Positions 28,302 to 35,908 of a stretch of 64,000 nt of DNA are shown here, piece by piece (within the stretch, counting starts at the first letter, position 1; each line of letters opens with the position of its first letter). The stretch is taken from NCBI RefSeq assembly GCF_000298215.1, contig NZ_BAHD01000004.1:124001-188000 (forward strand), in the 5' to 3' direction. The notes beneath the pieces were generated by a model. That model had not been told where the DNA came from. It saw only the letters and a program-made list of their open reading frames with translations, and ran no database searches. Source of the stretch: Kineosphaera limosa NBRC 100340 (lineage in GTDB: Bacteria; Actinomycetota; Actinomycetes; Actinomycetales; Dermatophilaceae). Both the position numbers and the translations under genes were made by a program.

Positions 28302-28323
28302 ACCGGGGCGATTCGCCTCCGGT
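28302..28323 (+). terminator. metY terminator hairpin
   Basis: ACCGGGG pairs with CTCCGGT (one G-T) around a short loop, 30 bp after the metY stop. It separates metY from the helR control region. Confidence 0.6.
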
Positions 28324-28338
28324 ACCTGCAGTTTACGA

Positions 28339-28373
28339 CTCCTGGGGGGACTTGCGGCAAGGCCCCCCAGGAG
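28339..28373 (+). promoter_or_regulatory. Rifamycin-associated element (RAE) upstream of helR
   Basis: A 35-bp palindrome. The arms CTCCTGGGGGG (28339-28349) and CCCCCCAGGAG (28363-28373) enclose an inner palindrome CTTGC-G-GCAAG (28351-28361). The core CTTGCGGCAAGGCCC matches the RAE that I recall as GGGGCTTGCGGCAAGGCCC, found before rifamycin-inducible resistance genes of actinomycetes, with one extra A. It is 75 bp before the helR start, predicting induction of helR by rifamycins. Confidence 0.85.
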
Positions 28374-28448
28374 GCGCAGACTGGCGGTCGCAGCCCGTCG
28401 TCTGCGCGGCCACACCCCGGCCCGCGGCGGCTATTCGACGAGGAGCCG

Positions 28449-30605
28449 ATGCCCGTGACCTCCGTGCCCACCAGCGCGTTCGCCCTGCCCGATCGACTGG
28501 CCAAGGCCGACCCGGCGTTGCTCGGCGGCGACGAGGGCCATTTCGCGGCGATCTCGTGGAGCCTGCAGTCGACCGTCGACGACCTCACCATGCGGCTGGA
28601 GCAGGCCCGCCGAGCACCCGCGGGCGCGGGTCAGCAGGCGTTGGACCGCGATCTGGAGGTGCACCGGCTGACCCAGCGGTTGCGGGCGCTGCGCCGGTTC
28701 GGCCTCGACCTGTGCCTGGGGCGCATGGACTACCCCGACGGCTCCCACCTTTATATCGGCCGTCTCGGCCTTAAGGACGACGACGGCCGCACGCTGCTCA
28801 TCGACTGGCGCACGCCGGCGGCCGAGCCGTTCTTCGCGGCGACCCACGCGAACCCGATGGGCCTGGTCAGCCGCCGCCGCTACCGCTGGACCCGCGGGCG
28901 GATCACCGACTACTGGGACGAGGTCTTCGACCCCGACGCCCTCGACGGCCGCCCGGCACTCGACGAAGAGTCGGCGTTCATCGCCAGCCTCGGCGGCGCT
29001 CGCACCGGCCGGATGCGCGACGTGCTCTCCACGATCCAGGCCGACCAGGACGCGATCATCCGCGCCTCTTCCTCCGGGCCGCTGGTCGTGGACGGAGGCC
29101 CCGGCACCGGCAAGACCGTCGTCGCGCTGCACCGCACCGCCTATCTGCTGTACGCCGACCCGCGCCTGGGGCACCGTCGCGGCCGCAGTGGCGGGGTGCT
29201 GTTCGTCGGCCCGCACGAGCCGTATCTGGCGTACGTGGCCGACGTGCTGCCGAGCCTGGGGGAGGAGGGGGTGCGCACCTGCACCGTCGCCGACCTGCTG
29301 CCGGAGGGCGCGAGCGCGCTCCCGGAGGCCGATCCGCAGGTCGCGGCGTTGAAGTCGCGGATCGAGATGGTGGCGGCCATCGACCCGGCCGTGCGCTTCT
29401 ACGAGGAGCCGCCGGAGCCCATGTCGATCAAGACCGAGTGGGGGCAGCTGCACGTCGACGCCGACGACTGGGCCGAGGCGTTCGACGCGCCCGCGCCCGG
29501 CACCCCGCACAACGAGGCCCGCGAGCAGATCTGGGAGCAGCTCATCGAGATCCTGCTCGACAAGCTGCGCGCCCGCGAGCACACCCGTGAGGCGATTGCC
29601 ACCTCGTTGCGCCGCAACACCGATCTCGTGCAGGCGGTGCATCGCGGCTGGCCGCTGCTGGAGGCCACGGACGTCGTGGGCGACCTGTGGTCGGTGCCCG
29701 CCTACCTGCGGATGTGTGCGCCGTGGCTGACCCGCGAACAGGTGCGGGCGCTGCAGCGCGAGGACCCGCAGGCCTGGACCACCGAGGATCTGCCGATTCT
29801 GGACGCCGCCCGCGCCCGGCTCGGCGACCCGGAGTTCTCCGAGCGAGAGCAGCGCGCGGCGGCCGAACGCGCGGCGCAACGCGAGGAACGCGAGAACGTC
29901 ATGGACCACCTCATCGAGCACGACGACACCGAGTTGCAGGTGATGTCGATGCTCACCGCCGACGACCTGCAGAGCGCGCTCGACGACGACTCCGGCTTCC
30001 AGGGCCCGGAGGCCGATCCGCTGGCGGGGCCGTTCGGGCACGTCGTCGTCGACGAGGCCCAGGAGTTGACCGACGCCCAGTGGCAGATGCTGCTGGCGCG
30101 CTGCCCGTCGCGCAGTTTCACGATCGTCGGGGACCGCGCGCAGGCCCGGCACGGGTTCGCCGAGTCGTGGCAGGAGCGGCTGGAGCGGGTCGGCTTCGAC
30201 CGGGTGCGGATCTCGACGCTGTCCGTCAACTACCGCACTCCGGCGGCGGTCATGGCGGAGGCCGAACCCGTCATTCGGGCGGCGCTGCCGGACGCCAACG
30301 TGCCGACCTCGATCCGCACCGGTGGAGAGCCGGTGCTGCACGGGTCCGTCGCCGAGCGTGAGCAGATCGTGGCGGAGTGGCTGGCCCAGCACCCGGAGGA
30401 GGGGACGGCCGCGATCATCGGCGACTCCGGTGTTGCGGACACCCCGCGCGTGCGCTCGCTGACGCCCGAGACGGCCAAGGGGCTGGAGTTCGACCTCGTC
30501 GTGCTGATCGACCCGCAGAACTTCGGCGACGGCATCGAGGGCGCCGTCGACCGCTACGTCGCCATGACCCGCGCCACCGGCCGCCTGGCGATCCTCACCA
30601 GCTGA
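28449..30605 (+). CDS. helR: HelR: RNA polymerase-recycling, helicase-like ATPase
   Basis: 718-residue HelD/UvrD-like protein. Its N-terminal region resembles the HelR group, which displaces rifamycins from RNA polymerase and rescues stalled enzyme. A coiled-coil N-terminal arm (about 30-85) precedes the first motor domain with Walker A GGPGTGKT (216-223). A second part holds VVVDEAQELTDAQW, GDRAQARHG, NYRTPAAVMAEAEP, TAKGLEFDLVVLIDP and YVAMTRATGRLAIL. The start ATG is preceded by GAGGAG 3 nt upstream. The palindromic RAE just upstream supports the HelR assignment over a general HelD. The gene leads a block with hen1, pnkp and a toxin module, all concerned with RNA or its polymerase. Confidence 0.85.
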   Translation: MPVTSVPTSAFALPDRLAKADPALLGGDEGHFAAISWSLQSTVDDLTMRLEQARRAPAGAGQQALDRDLEVHRLTQRLRALRRFGLDLCLGRMDYPDGSHLYIGRLGLKDDDGRTLLIDWRTPAAEPFFAATHANPMGLVSRRRYRWTRGRITDYWDEVFDPDALDGRPALDEESAFIASLGGARTGRMRDVLSTIQADQDAIIRASSSGPLVVDGGPGTGKTVVALHRTAYLLYADPRLGHRRGRSGGVLFVGPHEPYLAYVADVLPSLGEEGVRTCTVADLLPEGASALPEADPQVAALKSRIEMVAAIDPAVRFYEEPPEPMSIKTEWGQLHVDADDWAEAFDAPAPGTPHNEAREQIWEQLIEILLDKLRAREHTREAIATSLRRNTDLVQAVHRGWPLLEATDVVGDLWSVPAYLRMCAPWLTREQVRALQREDPQAWTTEDLPILDAARARLGDPEFSEREQRAAAERAAQREERENVMDHLIEHDDTELQVMSMLTADDLQSALDDDSGFQGPEADPLAGPFGHVVVDEAQELTDAQWQMLLARCPSRSFTIVGDRAQARHGFAESWQERLERVGFDRVRISTLSVNYRTPAAVMAEAEPVIRAALPDANVPTSIRTGGEPVLHGSVAEREQIVAEWLAQHPEEGTAAIIGDSGVADTPRVRSLTPETAKGLEFDLVVLIDPQNFGDGIEGAVDRYVAMTRATGRLAILTS

Positions 30606-30932
30606 GGGTGGCGACCGGAACGCTGCCTGGCGCCCGCCGGTTGATCGGCCCGCGGCGCAGCCGGGCGATCCGGGTCGCCCGGCGGCCCAGGGGACGGACA
30701 GCCCGGCGCGCCCAGGGCTAGCTGCAGGACGGGACACCGCGCAGCGCAACGGCACACACCGCAACCGGACGGAACACACCTGACAAGGCGTGTCCAGTGG
30801 GGTCCAGACGTGTCCCGTTGCGATGCGGCGTGTCCCGTTCGGGCGACCATGACGGCTCGGCAGGGGCGCGGGCAGCCCGGGTCGCCGGAAAACCATGCCG
30901 CCGGCGGGGTCGTCACCAGCAACAATGGGCGG
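30606..30932. other. Gap between helR and hen1
   Basis: 327 bp without a gene that I can support. Its middle is copy 1 of the six-site palindromic array (30731-30836). The first 90 bp are GC-rich and contain GGACAGCCCGGCG (30696-30708), a 13-mer that recurs at 32543-32555, just before array copy 2. That suggests the repeated block extends slightly beyond the array on its left side. Confidence 0.6.
30731..30836. repeat. Six-site palindromic array, copy 1
   Basis: Three forward half-sites GGGACAC (30731), GGCACAC (30751) and GGAACAC (30771) are followed by three reverse half-sites GTGTCCA (30790), GTGTCCC (30810) and GTGTCCC (30830). Starts are spaced 20, 20, 19, 20 and 20 bp, symmetric about 30783/30784. 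Left and right halves are roughly 70% complementary. It ends 96 bp before the hen1 start. The same layout recurs at 32560 and 35909. Confidence 0.92.
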
Positions 30933-32558
30933 GTGCTGCTCACCATCACCTCGACAGCCCCCGACGCGAGCGACCTGGGGTACCTGCTGCACAAGCATCC
31001 GGACCGGGTGCAGAGTGTCGAGCTGCCCGTGGGGCGAGCGACGGTGTTCTACCCCGAGGCCGACGCTGACCGGTGCACCGCGGCGCTGCTGCTCGAGGTC
31101 GCCCCGATTGACCTCGTGCGCGGCAGGGGGAAGCGCAGCGAGGGGTTCGCGCTCGGGCAGTACGTCAACGACCGGCCGTACGCCGCGTCGTCGCTGCTCG
31201 CGGTGGCCCTCGGCAAGGTGTTCGGCACCGCGCTCAAGGGGCGCTGCGATGCCCGGCCCGAGCTCGCCGCGTCGCCTCTGCCGCTGCAGATCCGGGTGCC
31301 TGCGCTGCCGGCGAAGCGCCATGAGTGGCGCGACGGCGCCGAGTTGGTCCGCGACCTGTTCGAGCCCCTGGGCTGGACCGTCACCCTCCGCCGGAGCGAC
31401 CTCGCCGAGGGACTGGCCGGCTTCGACTGGGGCCCGGCGCCGTACGTCGACCTGACCCTGCAGGGGCAGGTGCGGCTCGCCGACGCCCTGACCCAGTTGT
31501 ACGTGTTGCTGCCGGTGCTCGACGGGTCCAAGCACTACTGGGTCGGCCCGCAGGAGGTCGACAAGCTGCTGCGGGCCGGAGAGGGCTGGCTCGCCGCCCA
31601 CCCCGAGAGGGCCCTCATCACCCGGCGCTACCTGGCCGCGCAGCGCTCCCTCGTCGACGACGCCACCAGCCGGCTCGTCGAGCTCGACGACCGCCCGGCG
31701 GGGGAACTCGAGGCCCTTGGCCAACTGTGGTGCGGCTGCGATGCCGACGACGATTGCTCCGGGGATGTCGGTGTCGACGCCCTCAGCGATGGGAACGCCG
31801 TCGGTGCTCCCGACTGCGCTCCCGACGGCGCCGACGCGCGCACCTGCACCGGCGACGCCGCGGACGAGGGGACTGAGCCGTCCGGCCATCGGCCGTTGAA
31901 GGTCCTGCGCCGGAAGGCGGTGGTGGCGGCTCTGCGGGAGGTCGGCGCGGCCCGCGTCGTCGACCTCGGCTGCGGCGAGGGCTACTACCTGCAGGGGCTC
32001 CTCGCGGACTCGGCGTTCACCGAACTCCTGGGGGTCGACGTCTCCGCACACACCCTCTCCAAGGCGGCGAAGCGGCTGCGCCTCGACCGTCGCTCCGAAC
32101 GCGAGCAGCACCGGCTGCAGTTGCGGCAGTCCTCGCTCACCTACCGCGACGACGCGCTGACCGGCTACGACGCGGCGCTCCTCGTCGAGGTCGTCGAGCA
32201 CCTGGAGCCCGACCGGCTGCCCTCTCTGGAGGTCAACGTCTTCGGCCACGCCCGCCCCCGCGCCGTCGTCGTCACCACCCCGAACGTCGAGTACAACGCC
32301 GTCTACGGGATGCCGCCCGGTGAGTTTCGGCACCGGGACCACCGGTTCGAGTGGAGCCGCGCCCAGTTCGAGCGGTGGGCGCGCGGGGTCGCCGAGCGCC
32401 ACGGCTACACCGTCGGCTTCCGGCCTGTCGGGGAGGTCGACGGCCAGCTCGGCAGCCCGACCCAGCTCGGCCTCTTCGTCCGCGCCGAGGACCGGCCGCC
32501 ACCCGAGGCAGGGCAACCTGGCGGGGACTGCCCGGCGCCGCGGGACAGCCCGGCGTGA
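30933..32558 (+). CDS. hen1: Hen1: 3'-terminal RNA ribose 2'-O-methyltransferase
   Basis: Bacterial Hen1 methylates the 2'-OH at a broken RNA 3' end, so that after Pnkp seals the break the site resists renewed cleavage. I take GTG 30933 as start because MLLTITSTAPDASDLGYLLHKHP is the family N-terminus; the frame is open further upstream into array copy 1, without conservation. The 541 residues comprise the Pnkp-activating N-terminal domain (1-262), an odd linker (about 263-318) and a SAM methyltransferase domain with DLGCGEG (344-350), metal ligands Glu419, Glu422 and His423 in EVVEHLE, and the distal His near 467-470. The linker is acidic with cysteines (WCGCD, DDDCSG, PDCAP, RTCTG), unlike a normal Hen1. 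Array copy 2 begins 2 bp after the stop. Confidence 0.93.
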   Translation: MLLTITSTAPDASDLGYLLHKHPDRVQSVELPVGRATVFYPEADADRCTAALLLEVAPIDLVRGRGKRSEGFALGQYVNDRPYAASSLLAVALGKVFGTALKGRCDARPELAASPLPLQIRVPALPAKRHEWRDGAELVRDLFEPLGWTVTLRRSDLAEGLAGFDWGPAPYVDLTLQGQVRLADALTQLYVLLPVLDGSKHYWVGPQEVDKLLRAGEGWLAAHPERALITRRYLAAQRSLVDDATSRLVELDDRPAGELEALGQLWCGCDADDDCSGDVGVDALSDGNAVGAPDCAPDGADARTCTGDAADEGTEPSGHRPLKVLRRKAVVAALREVGAARVVDLGCGEGYYLQGLLADSAFTELLGVDVSAHTLSKAAKRLRLDRRSEREQHRLQLRQSSLTYRDDALTGYDAALLVEVVEHLEPDRLPSLEVNVFGHARPRAVVVTTPNVEYNAVYGMPPGEFRHRDHRFEWSRAQFERWARGVAERHGYTVGFRPVGEVDGQLGSPTQLGLFVRAEDRPPPEAGQPGGDCPAPRDSPA

Positions 32559-32559
32559 C

Positions 32560-32665
32560 GGGACACAGCTCAGCGCGACGAGACATACCTGAAGCGGGCC
32601 GGACACACCTGACCAGGCGTGTCCCGCTGGGTCTAGCTGTGTCCCGTCGCGGCGCCATGTGTCTC
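32560..32665. repeat. Six-site palindromic array, copy 2
   Basis: Forward half-sites GGGACAC (32560), GAGACAT (32580) and CGGACAC (32600); reverse half-sites GTGTCCC (32619), GTGTCCC (32639) and GTGTCTC (32659). Offsets 0, 20, 40, 59, 79 and 99 are identical to copies 1 and 3. It fills the hen1-pnkp gap, starting 2 bp after the hen1 stop and ending 68 bp before the pnkp start. A partial extra unit GGGACAG lies at 32542. Confidence 0.92.
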
Positions 32666-32733
32666 GTTCGCCCAGCCCAGCGCGGCCCCGTGTTCCGTCC
32701 GCTCACTCGCATCGAGTTCCCACGGAGAACCCC

Positions 32734-35244
32734 ATGACCGACCTGCACCTCCCGGCGCTGAGCCTCGTCGCGCTCGTCGGCGTCTCCGGCTCCGGCAAGT
32801 CGACGTTCGCCGCGAGAGCGTTCGAGCCGCACGAGGTGCTCAGCTCCGACGCGTGCCGCGCCCTGGTCTCCGGCGACGAGAACGACCAGAGCGCCACCCG
32901 CGACGCCTTCGACGTGCTCGGCTACATCGCCGGCAAGCGGCTGGACCGTGGACTGCTGACCGTCGTCGACGCCACGAGCCTCACCAAGGACGCCCGCGCG
33001 CAGATCGTCACCCTCGCGCGCCAGCACGACGTGTTGCCGGTCGCGATCGTCCTGGACGTCGGCGAGAAACTGGCCATCGACCGCAACCGCGAGCGGCCCG
33101 ACCGACAGTTCGGCGACGGGGTCGTGCGCCGCCACCAAGCGCAGCTGCGGCGCTCCCTCAAGGGCCTGGGTCGCGAGGGCTTCCGCGTCGTGCACGTGCT
33201 GCGCAGCCAGGTGGAGGTCGACGCCGCGAGGATCGTGCGCGACCCGTTGCGCAGCGACCTGCGCGACCAGCACGGCCCGTTCGACATCGTCGGCGACGTG
33301 CACGGCTGCCTGCCCGAACTCCTCGAACTGCTCGACCTGCTCGGCTATCAGGTGACCCGGGGTGCCACCGGTCGCGCGGTCGACGCGCAGCACCCGCAGG
33401 GCCGCCGGGTCGTGTTCGTCGGCGACCTCGTCGACCGCGGCCCCGACTCGGTCGGCGTGCTGCGCCTCGCGATGGGGATGCACGCCGCCGGGCACGCCCT
33501 CGCCGTGCCCGGCAACCACGAGGCCAAGCTCGTGCGCGCCCTGCGCGGCCGCGACGTCAAGGTCAGCCACGGCCTGGAGACCACCCTCGAGCAGCTCGCG
33601 GCCGAACCCGAAGAGTTCCGCACAGAAGTGTTGGAGTGGTGTGACGGGCTCGTCGCGCACCTGCAGCTCGACGCCGGCCGTCTGGTCGTCGCCCACGCCG
33701 GCCTCAAGGAGGCCTACCACGGACGCGCCTCTGGGCGGGTGCGCAGCTTCGCGCTCTACGGCGACACGACGGGGGAGACCGACGAGTACGGCCTGCCGGT
33801 GCGCTACCCGTGGGCCACCGAGTACCGCGGCGCGGCGCTCGTCGTCTACGGGCACACCCCGACGACCGAGCTGGAGTGGGTCAACAACACGATCTGCCTC
33901 GACACCGGCGCGGTCTTCGGCGGGGCGCTGTCGGCGCTGCGCTATCCGGAGAAGGAGAGCGTGCAGGTCCCCGCCCGGGCGACCTACTACGAACCGGCGC
34001 GTCCGCTCGGGCCGGCCCGCGCCGCCTCCGGTGAGGAGCGGCTCGACGACGAACTCCGGCTCGACGACGTGCTGGGCCGCCGCCACGTCGAGACAGCCCA
34101 CATGGGCCGCATCGCGATCCCCGAGCAGTCCGCCGCCGGTGCCCTGGAGGTGATGAGCCGGTTCGCGCTGCACCCGCGCGAGGTGCCCTACCTGCCGCCG
34201 ACGATGTCGCCGGTCGCAACCTCGACCCGCGACGGCTACCTGGAGCACCCGGCGCAGGCGTTCAGCCAGTACGCCGCCTGGGGTGTCCGCGAGGTCGTCT
34301 GCGAGGAGAAGCACATGGGCTCGCGGGCCGTCGTGTACCTGCGCGCCGACGGCGGGTCGATCTACACCCGCACGGGCCGCGCCTTCCTGCCCGCGCCGCT
34401 GACGACGCAACTGCTCGACCGCCTCCGGGCGGCCGTCGACAAGGCCGGGCTGTTCGACGAAGTAGGTTCGGACTGGCTGCTGCTCGACGCCGAACTGCTG
34501 CCCTGGTCGCTGAAGGCCGACGGGCTGCTGCGCGAGCAGTACGCCGCCGTCGGGGCCGCCGGCCGCCTCGCCCTGCCCGCAGCCGTCGACGTCCTGGAGG
34601 CCGCCGCTCAGCGGGGTCTGGACGTCGCCGACCTCACGACGCGCCTGCGTGACCAGGCGCAGGATGTGGCCGCCTACGACGAGGCGTGGCGCCGCTACGC
34701 CTGGCCCACGGACGGACTGGAGGGGGTGCACGTGGCGCCGTTCCAGGTGCTCGCGGCGCAGGGCGCGACGTTCGAGGACCGCGACCACCTGTGGCACCTG
34801 GGGATCGCCGACCGCCTGGCCGACGCCGATCCGGGGCTGGTGCGCCGCACCCGGCGCCTCGTCGTCGACACCCGCGATGACGACCGGGTCGCCGAGGGGA
34901 TCGCCTGGTGGCAGGCGCTGGTCGACGCCGGCGGCGAGGGGATGGTCGTCAAACCGCTGGCCAACTGCGTGCGCGGCACGAAGGGCCTCGTGCAGCCGGG
35001 CCTGAAGGTGCGCGGTCCGGAGTACCTGCGGATCATCTACGGCCCGGGCTACCTGCGCCCGGCCAATCTGGCACGCCTGCGGGAGCGCAACCTGAGTCGC
35101 AAGCGCTCCGCTGCGCTGCGCGAGTACGCCCTCGGCCTGGAGTCGCTGCGCCGCCTCGTCGCCGGTGAACCGCTCTGGCGCGTCCACGAACCCGTCTTCG
35201 CCGTCCTGGCCCTCGAATCCGAACCCGTCGACCTGAGGCTTTGA
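32734..35244 (+). CDS. pnkp: Polynucleotide kinase-phosphatase-ligase of RNA repair (Pnkp)
   Basis: 836-residue three-domain RNA repair enzyme that heals and seals broken RNA, including nuclease-cut tRNA. The N-terminal kinase has P-loop GVSGSGKST (16-24) and phosphorylates 5'-OH ends. The middle metallophosphatase has GDVHG (187-191), GDLVDRG (230-236), GNHE (260-263), VAHAG (His321) and YGHT (His374), and removes 2',3'-cyclic or 3' phosphates. The C-terminal adenylyltransferase has the lysine in EEKHMGS (Lys526); in known systems it seals only when Hen1 is bound. The ATG follows GGAGAA by 4 nt. All catalytic motifs are intact. It lies directly after hen1, separated by array copy 2, and ends before a strong bidirectional hairpin. 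Confidence 0.96.
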   Translation: MTDLHLPALSLVALVGVSGSGKSTFAARAFEPHEVLSSDACRALVSGDENDQSATRDAFDVLGYIAGKRLDRGLLTVVDATSLTKDARAQIVTLARQHDVLPVAIVLDVGEKLAIDRNRERPDRQFGDGVVRRHQAQLRRSLKGLGREGFRVVHVLRSQVEVDAARIVRDPLRSDLRDQHGPFDIVGDVHGCLPELLELLDLLGYQVTRGATGRAVDAQHPQGRRVVFVGDLVDRGPDSVGVLRLAMGMHAAGHALAVPGNHEAKLVRALRGRDVKVSHGLETTLEQLAAEPEEFRTEVLEWCDGLVAHLQLDAGRLVVAHAGLKEAYHGRASGRVRSFALYGDTTGETDEYGLPVRYPWATEYRGAALVVYGHTPTTELEWVNNTICLDTGAVFGGALSALRYPEKESVQVPARATYYEPARPLGPARAASGEERLDDELRLDDVLGRRHVETAHMGRIAIPEQSAAGALEVMSRFALHPREVPYLPPTMSPVATSTRDGYLEHPAQAFSQYAAWGVREVVCEEKHMGSRAVVYLRADGGSIYTRTGRAFLPAPLTTQLLDRLRAAVDKAGLFDEVGSDWLLLDAELLPWSLKADGLLREQYAAVGAAGRLALPAAVDVLEAAAQRGLDVADLTTRLRDQAQDVAAYDEAWRRYAWPTDGLEGVHVAPFQVLAAQGATFEDRDHLWHLGIADRLADADPGLVRRTRRLVVDTRDDDRVAEGIAWWQALVDAGGEGMVVKPLANCVRGTKGLVQPGLKVRGPEYLRIIYGPGYLRPANLARLRERNLSRKRSAALREYALGLESLRRLVAGEPLWRVHEPVFAVLALESEPVDLRL

Positions 35245-35262
35245 GCGATGCGCGTCACGCAC

Positions 35263-35308
35263 GCGGCTAGGCGCTCCGCGAAGCATGTTGCGCGGAGCGC
35301 CTAGCCGC
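35263..35308. terminator. Very strong bidirectional terminator
   Basis: A perfect 18-bp stem (GCGGCTAGGCGCTCCGCG and its exact complement) with a 10-nt loop, 18 bp after the pnkp stop and 20 bp from the stop of the leftward antitoxin gene. It insulates the RNA-repair genes from the converging toxin-antitoxin transcript. Confidence 0.88.
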
Positions 35309-35328
35309 TCGCGGTGCGACCTGCCTCG

Positions 35329-35586
35329 TCACGCCCGTTCAGGGACACGCAATCCCAGCCGAGCGAAGGCGCCCGCCGCTGGCTCCGTCTCCTCGCCGGC
35401 CGCGTCAGCGATCGCGAGGGAGTCCTCAAGGTCCTCCAGACGCTCCATCAGTGCGTCGTAGCGATCCGTGGACATCAGCACCGCCGCTGGTCGGCCGTAC
35501 CGCAGCAAGACCACGTCGTCGTCCTTGCTGCTCTTGACGAGTTCGGTCAACCGGGCCTTGGCCTCGCTGACAGGGATGAGCTTCAT
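35329..35586 (-). CDS. Type II antitoxin, Phd/YefM (RelB-like)
   Basis: 85 residues. The N-terminus MKLIPVSEAKARLTELVKS and the PAAVLMSTDRYDALMERLEDLEDSLA stretch are typical of Phd/YefM antitoxins. These bind DNA through the N-terminus and wrap the toxin with a C-terminal helix. A perfect AGGAGG begins inside the toxin stop codon (TGAGGAGG), 5 nt before the ATG, so the antitoxin should be strongly translated from the shared mRNA. It lies second, after the toxin, which reverses the usual order. Confidence 0.85.
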   Translation of the reverse strand: MKLIPVSEAKARLTELVKSSKDDDVVLLRYGRPAAVLMSTDRYDALMERLEDLEDSLAIADAAGEETEPAAGAFARLGLRVPERA

Positions 35587-35596
35587 CTGCGCCTCC

Positions 35597-35851
35597 TCAC
35601 TTGTAGACCTCGCGCCGGTGACCCACCCGGACCACGACGACGGTCAGTTGTCCGTCGTCGATCGTGTAAAGCACCCGGTAGTTGCCGACGCGTAGCCGCC
35701 ACCGATCGTCGCCGACCAGCTTCTTGCAGCCGACCGGTCGAGGATCGTCGGCAAGGGCCAGGATCGCTTCGGCCACGCGCTCCTGTGCCGGCCGCGGCAG
35801 CCTGGCGATGGCCTTGGTCGCCTTGTTCGTGATGTTCACCCGGTAGACCAC
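35597..35851 (-). CDS. RelE/ParE-superfamily toxin
   Basis: 84 residues from GTG 35851 (a GTG at 35839 is an alternative). The sequence YRVNITNKATKAIARLPRPA, then LADDPRPVGCKKLVGD, WRLRVGNYRVLYTIDD and VVVVRVGHRREVYK is a textbook RelE-type mRNA interferase, with the basic GNYRVLY block and the C-terminal HRREVYK intact. RelE toxins cut mRNA in the ribosomal A site. TAGTAT lies about 5 nt before the GTG, so the transcript may be leaderless. A 13-bp palindrome sits just upstream. It opens an operon with its antitoxin, and array copy 3 lies beyond the promoter. Confidence 0.88.
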   Translation of the reverse strand: MVYRVNITNKATKAIARLPRPAQERVAEAILALADDPRPVGCKKLVGDDRWRLRVGNYRVLYTIDDGQLTVVVVRVGHRREVYK

Positions 35852-35869
35852 ACCAAGAATACTACCGTG

Positions 35870-35882
35870 TGTTGGTCCAACA
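35870..35882. promoter_or_regulatory. 13-bp palindrome at the toxin-antitoxin promoter
   Basis: TGTTGG-T-CCAACA, a perfect palindrome around one base, lies upstream of the TAGTAT -10-like box and 19 bp before the toxin GTG. Type II modules repress themselves through such sites, so it is the likely operator. Confidence 0.65.
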
Positions 35883-35908
35883 TGGCTTCGTGACGCCGCC
35901 CGCGCGAC

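Noticed and set aside
28431-32606. A 1391-codon open frame on the minus strand opposite helR and hen1
   Set aside because: It lacks any recognisable domain, reads as low-complexity Val/Arg/Gly/Leu sequence, and lies opposite two genes with intact motifs. Long stop-free antisense frames are expected where GC-rich third positions suppress stops.
32272-35286. A 1004-codon open frame on the minus strand opposite pnkp
   Set aside because: Same reasons: no domain, a shadow of the GC-biased codons of pnkp, and it crosses array copy 2 without changing character.
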